From assembly GCF_030150205.1 (NCBI RefSeq), contig NZ_JASLGT010000008.1, positions 248,001 through 312,000 of the forward strand: 64,000 bases of DNA. The letters are read 5' to 3'. The notes under the pieces were generated by a model that did no database searches, was not told the DNA's origin, and saw only the letters and a program-made list of their open reading frames with translations. Position 1 is the first letter of the stretch. The number at the start of each line of letters is the position of its first letter. The stretch is from Niabella sp. (GTDB taxonomy: Bacteria > Bacteroidota > Bacteroidia > Chitinophagales > Chitinophagaceae). A program made the position numbers and the translations under genes. Below are positions 58,970 to 64,000 of the stretch, in pieces.

Positions 58970-60169
58970 TTATGCTTCCTCGATGGCCGCAATACCCGGA
59001 AGTACCTTGCCTTCGAAAAACTCCAGCATGGCACCACCACCGGTAGAAACATAACTTACTTTATCTGCAAAGCCAAACTTATTTACCGCCGATACGCTGT
59101 CGCCGCCACCTACCAGTGAGAAAGCGCCGTTCTGTGTAGCCTCCGCCACCGCTTCTGCAATGGCCTTGGTACCTGCCTGGAATTTTTCCATTTCAAACAC
59201 CCCCATCGGACCATTCCAAAGAATGGTTTTGGAGTTTTTGATCACATTGGTAAATTGTTCGCGGGCGTTCTCGGCCACATCCAGCCCCATCCAGCCATCG
59301 GGGATGGCATTGCTGGGTGAAGCCGCGGTATCGGCATCCGCCGCAAATTTATCAGCAATAATACTATCGCTGGGTAAATGGATGCATACGCCTTTTGCGG
59401 CTGCTTTGGCCAGGATCTCTTTTGCGGTATCCAGCCGGTCTTCTTCGCAAAGAGAAGCACCGATATGTCCACCCTGTGCTTTATAAAAGGTATAGGCCAT
59501 ACCCCCACCAATGATGATATCCGTAGCTTTTTCCATCAGGTTTTCTATGATCAGGATCTTATCCGAAACCTTTGCCCCGCCCAAAATCGCCGTAAACGGT
59601 TTCTGGCTTTGGGTTAATACCTTTTGGGCGCTGTTCACCTCGTTCTCCATCAGCAGGCCGAACATTTTTTTATCGGCGGGGAAGAATTTTGCGATCACAG
59701 CGGTAGAAGCATGGGCCCGGTGTGCCGTGCCAAAAGCATCGTTCACATATACATCGCCCAGTTTGCTGAGTTTTTCGGCAAAGGCTTCATCCCCTTTTTC
59801 TTCTTCCTTATAAAAACGGAGGTTCTCCAGCAGCAACACCTCGCCCGGGCGCAGCATGTCTGCGGTAAGATAGGCCTGCTCACCAATACAATCATTGGCA
59901 AACAACACGGTGGCACCGCCCAGCAATTCGCTGAGATGGTTTACCAGGTGTTTGAGGGAAAACTTATCCTCCGGACCGTTTTTTGGGCGGCCGAGGTGCG
60001 ACATTAAAATCACTTTACCACCATCTGCAAGAATCTTTTTGATGGTTGGAACGGCGGCCTTCATACGGGCATCCGAAGTAATTTCCAGCTGGTCGTTCAG
60101 GGGAACGTTGAAATCGACCCGTATCAGCGCTTTCTGATCCTTGAAGTTATAGTTTGAAAATTTTGACAT
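58970..60169 (-). CDS. pgk: Phosphoglycerate kinase
   Basis: The 399-aa enzyme has the PGK signature KALIRVDFNVPLND, ILMSHLGRPKNG, LLLENLRFYKEEEKGDE, VNDAFGTAHRAHAS, FTAILGGAKVSDK and the nucleotide site GMAYTFYK, WNGPMGVFEM and GGGDSVSAV. It transfers phosphate between 1,3-bisphosphoglycerate and ADP. It is downstream of gapA, but a terminator (60346-60372) and a 223-base spacer with a palindromic repeat lie between, so the two genes may be partly uncoupled. Confidence 0.97.
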   Translation of the reverse strand: MSKFSNYNFKDQKALIRVDFNVPLNDQLEITSDARMKAAVPTIKKILADGGKVILMSHLGRPKNGPEDKFSLKHLVNHLSELLGGATVLFANDCIGEQAYLTADMLRPGEVLLLENLRFYKEEEKGDEAFAEKLSKLGDVYVNDAFGTAHRAHASTAVIAKFFPADKKMFGLLMENEVNSAQKVLTQSQKPFTAILGGAKVSDKILIIENLMEKATDIIIGGGMAYTFYKAQGGHIGASLCEEDRLDTAKEILAKAAAKGVCIHLPSDSIIADKFAADADTAASPSNAIPDGWMGLDVAENAREQFTNVIKNSKTILWNGPMGVFEMEKFQAGTKAIAEAVAEATQNGAFSLVGGGDSVSAVNKFGFADKVSYVSTGGGAMLEFFEGKVLPGIAAIEEA

Positions 60170-60180
60170 TGTTAACGGTT

Positions 60181-60229
60181 TTGAGATTTGAGTCCCGATA
60201 GCTATCGGGATGAGATCTGAGATTTGAGC
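60181..60229. repeat. Palindromic repeat TCCCGATAGCTATCGGGA with flanks (copy 2)
   Basis: The perfect palindrome (60193-60210) is flanked by GAGATTTGAG and GAGATCTGAGATTTGAG. It lies just upstream of the pgk start codon, as copy 1 does for rpoC. Confidence 0.85.
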
Positions 60230-60345
60230 ACCGGTAACTGCCGGAACAGGGCCGCCACATGCACATCAGTCAAACTGAGCGTAGCAACAAAGATGCCATT
60301 TGTCCTGCAGCCGGTCTAATACACTTCGTCATTGCTCAGTGTAAA

Positions 60346-60372
60346 AGAAAAAAGCGGAACAAGCTGTTCCGC
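60346..60372 (-). terminator. Intrinsic terminator after gapA
   Basis: GCGGAACA/TGTTCCGC pair perfectly with a 3-base loop (60354-60372). On the minus strand TTTTTT follows. It lies 20 bases past the gapA stop codon. Confidence 0.9.
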
Positions 60373-60392
60373 CTTTATTATTTATGTAAGCT

Positions 60393-61406
60393 TTACTTGC
60401 TGATCAGTTTCGCAAAATATTCAACCGTGCGAACGAGCTGCGATACATAGCTCATTTCATTGTCATACCAGGAAACGGTACGTACCAGTTGTTTGTCGCC
60501 TACCGTCATCACTTTTGTTAAAGTAGCGTCAAACAAAGAACCGAAATGGGTGCCGATTACATCGCTGCTTACGATTTCATCTTCATTGTAACCAAAGCTT
60601 TCATTGGCAGCTGCTTTCATTGCTGCATTGATCTCTTCAGCTGAAGTTTGCTTCTTCAGTGTTACGTTCAGCTCCGTGATAGAACCGGTGATGGTAGGCA
60701 CACGCTGTGCGCTGCCATCCAGTTTTCCTTTCAGGTTGGGTAATACCAAACCGATTGCTTTTGCCGCGCCGGTGCTGTTGGGAACGATGTTGGCTGCAGC
60801 TGCTCTTGCTCTTCTCAGATCACCTTTAGGGTGCGGTGCATCCAGGGTATTCTGATCGTTGGTGTATGCGTGGATGGTGGTCATGATACCCAGTTCGATA
60901 CCGAATGTATCATCCAGTACTTTAGCCATCGGAGCCAGACAGTTGGTTGTGCAGGAAGCACAGCTGATGATGGTTTCGCTGCCATCCAGGATATCGTGGT
61001 TTACGTTAAATACAACGGTTTTCAGTTCACCGGTTGCAGGAGCAGAGATGACTACTCTTTTTGCACCCGCTGCCAGGTGTGCTTCCGCCTTTGTTTTATC
61101 GGTGAAGAAACCGGTACATTCCAGTACTACGTCTACATCATGATCTTTCCAGGGAATCTGGGAAGGATCTTTTTGTGCATATATTTTAATTTCATTACCG
61201 TCAACGATAATGGAGTTCTCAGTGCTTTTTACATCTTGATTAAAACCACCCTGAGCGGAGTCGTATTTTAACAGGTGAGCTAATACTTTAGGGCTGGTCA
61301 AATCATTGATGGCAACCACGTCGATACCTTGTTGGTTGTAGATTTGACGATAAGCCAAACGACCGATTCTGCCAAAGCCGTTGATGGCTACTTTTACTGT
61401 ACTCAT
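60393..61406 (-). CDS. gapA: Glyceraldehyde-3-phosphate dehydrogenase
   Basis: The 337-aa enzyme has the NAD-binding start VKVAINGFGRIGRLAYRQIY, the catalytic-cysteine motif ISCASCTTNCLAPMAKVLDD, the HAYTNDQNTLDAPHPKGDLR loop and the C-terminal VSWYDNEMSYVSQLVRTVEY. It forms 1,3-bisphosphoglycerate from G3P. ASTTN-type residues are intact. It has a T-rich terminator after it and a TAACTTTA box upstream. Confidence 0.97.
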   Translation of the reverse strand: MSTVKVAINGFGRIGRLAYRQIYNQQGIDVVAINDLTSPKVLAHLLKYDSAQGGFNQDVKSTENSIIVDGNEIKIYAQKDPSQIPWKDHDVDVVLECTGFFTDKTKAEAHLAAGAKRVVISAPATGELKTVVFNVNHDILDGSETIISCASCTTNCLAPMAKVLDDTFGIELGIMTTIHAYTNDQNTLDAPHPKGDLRRARAAAANIVPNSTGAAKAIGLVLPNLKGKLDGSAQRVPTITGSITELNVTLKKQTSAEEINAAMKAAANESFGYNEDEIVSSDVIGTHFGSLFDATLTKVMTVGDKQLVRTVSWYDNEMSYVSQLVRTVEYFAKLISK

Positions 61407-61451
61407 AGTTGTGTAAAAAATTTAATTAAGTAAGAACAATTTTTGGAGGCG

Positions 61452-61459
61452 TAAAGTTA
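61452..61459 (-). promoter_or_regulatory. Candidate -7 box TAACTTTA for gapA
   Basis: TAACTTTA on the minus strand has one mismatch to TAnnTTTG. It stands 46 bases before the gapA ATG, in the spacer shared with the divergent tRNA-Glu promoter. Confidence 0.35.
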
Positions 61460-61542
61460 CAGCATTTTGTACGGAATACATATTAAACGATTTCGATTTT
61501 TAGCCCTTATTTTTTTAAAAGCAATTATTTTTTAATTTTTTT

Positions 61543-61573
61543 TTGGCCAATCCATTTTAGTCTGTTATCTTTG
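61543..61573 (+). promoter_or_regulatory. Promoter TTG-N20-TATCTTTG for tRNA-Glu
   Basis: TTG (61543-61545) and TATCTTTG (61566-61573) are spaced by 20 bases, matching both parts of the Bacteroidota promoter. Transcription would start about 15 bases before the tRNA. Confidence 0.7.
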
Positions 61574-61593
61574 CACTCCCAAAAACGGATAAC

Positions 61594-61665
61594 GCCGCGT
61601 TGGTCAAGGGGTTAAGACGCATCCCTTTCACGGATGAATCACGGGTTCGATTCCCGTACGCGGTA
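61594..61665 (+). tRNA. trnE: tRNA-Glu (TTC)
   Basis: Acceptor GCCGCGT/ACGCGGT, D arm TGGTCAAGGGGTTAAGACG, anticodon stem CATCC/GGATG with loop CTTTCAC (TTC), T arm ACGGGTTCGATTCCCGT. Promoter and terminator are both visible, so it is a single-gene transcript. CCA is not encoded. Confidence 0.95.
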
Positions 61666-61670
61666 CAAAG

Positions 61671-61695
61671 CCGGGCTTTTCAGCCCGGTTTTTTT
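61671..61695 (+). terminator. Intrinsic terminator after tRNA-Glu
   Basis: CCGGGC/GCCCGG stem with TTTTCA loop (61671-61688), followed by seven T. Confidence 0.93.
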
Positions 61696-61957
61696 ATGCC
61701 AAAAATTGCCGTATTGCTGCTGCCGGGGATCGATGGCAGACCAGGGATCAGGTTGAGTGGCTCTGAAGGCTTTAATTTTAGCGTTAAAAGGTTAATTTAA
61801 GGATACTTTTAGCGTGGGACTAAATGGATCCGGCTGCTGTTCGAGAAACATTCAATCCCTGTCCTTAATATCATACCTGAAAGAACGGCATCGATTCACC
61901 ATCTTTTTTTAAGTGATTAGAACGCTGCTGAAAATTTGTTTTATAATCGGCTACAAG
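61696..61957. other. Spacer between tRNA-Glu and GH20 gene
   Basis: No gene or repeat is evident here. The GH20 promoter begins at its right end. Confidence 0.5.
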
Positions 61958-61987
61958 TTGTTTTATGGGGTGTAAAAACTATTTTTG
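61958..61987 (+). promoter_or_regulatory. Promoter TTG-N19-TATTTTTG for the GH20 gene
   Basis: TTG (61958-61960) and TATTTTTG (61980-61987) with 19 bases between give a complete match to the Bacteroidota promoter. The leader is about 65 bases. Confidence 0.7.
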
Positions 61988-62057
61988 ATTTTATCTTTTT
62001 ATACAATCAAAAGCAACAACAAGGAATTGATTTTATAAAAAAGCAATTACATATGCA

Positions 62058-63692
62058 ATGAAAATAAAACTCTTTTTTTTTACGATCTGTATAGCATTTA
62101 CTTCTGCAACCACGGCGCAGGAGAATACTGCAGCGCTGATGCCGCTGCCTAATCTGATAAAAACGCCGTCAACTGCCGGCAAGCTCGATATCCGGTCGGC
62201 AACAAGCTTCCATTATAATGCTCAGGCACTCGATTTTGCAGCTGCTCAATTAAGCAGGATCCTGCAACAAAGACTGCAGCTGGCACTAAAGGCCGAACTA
62301 AACACAACCGCTGCCAGCGCTCTTCCGGTTCAATTGTTATTGGATCCCGCCATAAAAGGAACAGAACATTATATTTTAGAGATCACAGAAAAGCAGCTTT
62401 TGATCAAAGGCAGCACTGCAGCAGCTGTGCTATATGGTGTATACACACTTGACCAGTTGCTGATGGGTGACGTAGCCGTGACCCAACAGCAATTGATTTC
62501 TCCTGTTTTCATCGATGATAGCCCCCTCTTTCCGCTACGTAGCCTTATGCTGGATCCGGCCCGTCATTTTATACCCGTAGCAGCTGTCAAAAAATATATC
62601 GACCAGATGGCCCGATATAAATTCAATGCATTACAGCTCCATTTAACGGATGACCGGGGCTGGCGGGTCGAGATCAAAAGCCATCCAAAACTAACGCAAA
62701 CAGGCGCTTTCCGGAAACCGAAAGAAAAAGCAATGGTTGGTGATAATGGTTTTTATTCCCAGGAAGAAATCAGGGACCTGGTTACCTATGCCGCCACACG
62801 TAATGTAGAAATCATACCAGAGATCGATGTTCCGGGCCATACCGTTGCGATGCTTGCCGCATACCCCGGTTTAAGGTGCGATTTTCAAAAAGACGCGGTT
62901 CTCGACATCAATACAACCGAGCACATGATGTTATCTGCAGCTAACCCGGAGGTATATGCCGTGCTGGACGATGTGCTGAAGGAGATTTCACTCCTGTTTC
63001 CTTCAAAAAAGATCCATTTGGGCGGCGATGAATCTGACATAGCATCAAATTGGGCAAAAAGTCCCGAGCATCAGACTTTAATGAAGCAACTTGGTTATAA
63101 TGAACCGGAACAGCTCATGCAATTTTTCTTTAACAAGGTGCTGGCGTCTGCAAAAAAATATAACCTGCACGCAATTTTGTGGTGTGAGCTGGATAACGTA
63201 CGCATGCCCGCCACAAGATACTTATTCGATTATCCTCAGAACGTGACGCTGGTGAGCTGGAGGAATGGGCTAACGCCAAAATGCATTGAACTGACCGGCA
63301 TTCATAAGAATACGCTTATTCTGGCTCCGGGAGAATACTGTTACCTGGACTATCCACAGTATAAAGACGATCTTCCGGAAAAAGGTAACTGGGGGATGCC
63401 CATTACAACATTGGAGCAGACGGCAAGCTTCAAGCCCTTATATGATCTGCCCGCAGACAAAACGGATCATATCATTGGCATTATGGGTACCGTATGGGGA
63501 GAAGCCGTACGGGATATCAACAGGGCAAACTATATGACATGGCCGCGCGGACTGGCTTTGAGCGAGGCGGCCTGGACCAGGCAGGAACTGCGCAGTTGGC
63601 ATTCCTTCAAAAAAAGAATGTATCCCAATATTTTGGAATTAATGAAAAATGGCACGCCGGTAAGAGCGCCGTTTGAAGTATTTGATAAATGA
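62058..63692 (+). CDS. GH20 beta-N-acetylhexosaminidase
   Basis: The 544-aa protein has a signal peptide (MKIKLFFFTICIAFTSATTA, cleaved near Q). A GH20b N-terminal domain (about 25-140) and the catalytic TIM barrel follow: LRSLMLDPARHFIPVAAVKK, NALQLHLTDDRGWRVEIKSH, EIIPEIDVPGHTVAML, and the catalytic Asp-Glu pair in KIHLGGDESD. It releases terminal N-acetylglucosamine or N-acetylgalactosamine from chitooligosaccharides or glycans in the periplasm or at the surface. No other carbohydrate genes are adjacent. Confidence 0.93.
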   Translation: MKIKLFFFTICIAFTSATTAQENTAALMPLPNLIKTPSTAGKLDIRSATSFHYNAQALDFAAAQLSRILQQRLQLALKAELNTTAASALPVQLLLDPAIKGTEHYILEITEKQLLIKGSTAAAVLYGVYTLDQLLMGDVAVTQQQLISPVFIDDSPLFPLRSLMLDPARHFIPVAAVKKYIDQMARYKFNALQLHLTDDRGWRVEIKSHPKLTQTGAFRKPKEKAMVGDNGFYSQEEIRDLVTYAATRNVEIIPEIDVPGHTVAMLAAYPGLRCDFQKDAVLDINTTEHMMLSAANPEVYAVLDDVLKEISLLFPSKKIHLGGDESDIASNWAKSPEHQTLMKQLGYNEPEQLMQFFFNKVLASAKKYNLHAILWCELDNVRMPATRYLFDYPQNVTLVSWRNGLTPKCIELTGIHKNTLILAPGEYCYLDYPQYKDDLPEKGNWGMPITTLEQTASFKPLYDLPADKTDHIIGIMGTVWGEAVRDINRANYMTWPRGLALSEAAWTRQELRSWHSFKKRMYPNILELMKNGTPVRAPFEVFDK

Positions 63693-63938
63693 GGAACTGG
63701 TAAAAGCCAGACCGATCATTTATAGTTGCCATCAAAATTCCTTGATCTTCTCCCATACCGCAGCAAAAAATTACTTTTCCAGGAATTCCCCAGCGTTTCA
63801 GTTGATCTGCAAATACAAACAGCGCCCCATCTACCGGTGCTGACCGCTTTGATCCCTTTTTTAGCTGAGCGAATTAGCAAATTTGCCGGTAATTTCTTAA
63901 CAATCACGGTTAGCAAAGACCCGGCCATAAAACAGACA

Positions 63939-64000
63939 ATGGAAATTAGAAAAGCAGACATCCAGAGCGATTTTGAGGGGGTTTGGGAAATTTTCAGAAA
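63939..64000 (+). CDS. GNAT acetyltransferase, N-terminal part (cut by window edge)
   Basis: ATG 63939 begins MEIRKADIQSDFEGVWEIFR, a typical start of a GNAT N-acetyltransferase (MEIRKA, then EGVWEIF). Only about 20 codons are inside the window. The frame is also open upstream to about 63722, but that part does not look like a GNAT protein. Confidence 0.55.
   Translation, partial: MEIRKADIQSDFEGVWEIFR

Noticed and set aside
61600..61800. 66-codon frame downstream of gapA
   Set aside because: It starts inside tRNA-Glu and runs through its terminator; not a gene.

Overview
The window is chromosomal DNA from a member of the Bacteroidota, most likely the family Chitinophagaceae (a Niabella/Niastella-like organism; the family is an inference). 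Supporting signs are promoter boxes of the TAnnTTTG type with an upstream TTG, few Shine-Dalgarno sequences, a 73-aa DUF2795 protein, outer-membrane barrels ending in Phe, a SusD/T9SS-era style of surface protein, and short palindromic repeats in many spacers. No rRNA, CRISPR array, intact insertion sequence or prophage is visible.

Layout. 0-7.5 kb: the end of a TraB/GumN protein, a DinB-like protein, a small membrane protein, a very large outer-membrane barrel (1164 aa), an acyltransferase-3 protein and a FrnE-like DsbA oxidoreductase. 7.6-15.9 kb: housekeeping genes (DUF2795, lolD-like ATPase, lipoprotein, cobalamin adenosyltransferase, MacB-like ATPase, gatC, anmK, upp, gdhA, RsmI-like methylase). 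15.9-20.4 kb: an arginine-biosynthesis segment (Cys-rich GNAT, DinB, argG, cupin, argC) behind a promoter flanked by two 19-bp palindromes. 20.5-34.7 kb: a RES/Xre toxin-antitoxin pair, a lipocalin-like protein, aldo/keto reductase, PBP4, a LuxE-like acyl-protein synthetase divergent from a UbiA-like membrane protein, e(P4)-type acid phosphatase, pdxJ, M14 peptidase, APC permease and a Skp-like protein.

34.8-57.5 kb is the most remarkable part. The usually contiguous cluster tuf-secE-nusG-rplKAJL-rpoBC is present but cut into three blocks in a changed order. In the direction of transcription (minus strand) these are rplK-rplA-rplJ-rplL, then about 7 kb of other DNA, then rpoB-rpoC, then two unrelated genes, then tRNA-Thr/Tyr/Gly/Thr-tuf-tRNA-Trp-secE-nusG. 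The three blocks have their own promoter-like boxes, and rplL, rpoC and nusG are each followed by an intrinsic terminator. The DNA between rplL and rpoB carries a two-gene surface-protein operon (1196 aa and 333 aa), a divergent three-HhH protein and a decayed GxxExxY gene.

57.8-64 kb: a lipoprotein and dgkA-type kinase pair, pgk and gapA, tRNA-Glu with a clear promoter and terminator, a GH20 beta-N-acetylhexosaminidase, and the first 20 codons of a GNAT protein.

Points most worth a second look: the split rpl/rpo cluster and its surface-protein insert; the membrane/lipobox segment placed inside a beta-domain of the 333-aa protein; a lipoprotein whose signal peptide is out of frame by one base at a G tract; the paired palindromes in front of the arginine genes; and several families of short inverted repeats that occupy the spacers of the translation cluster.
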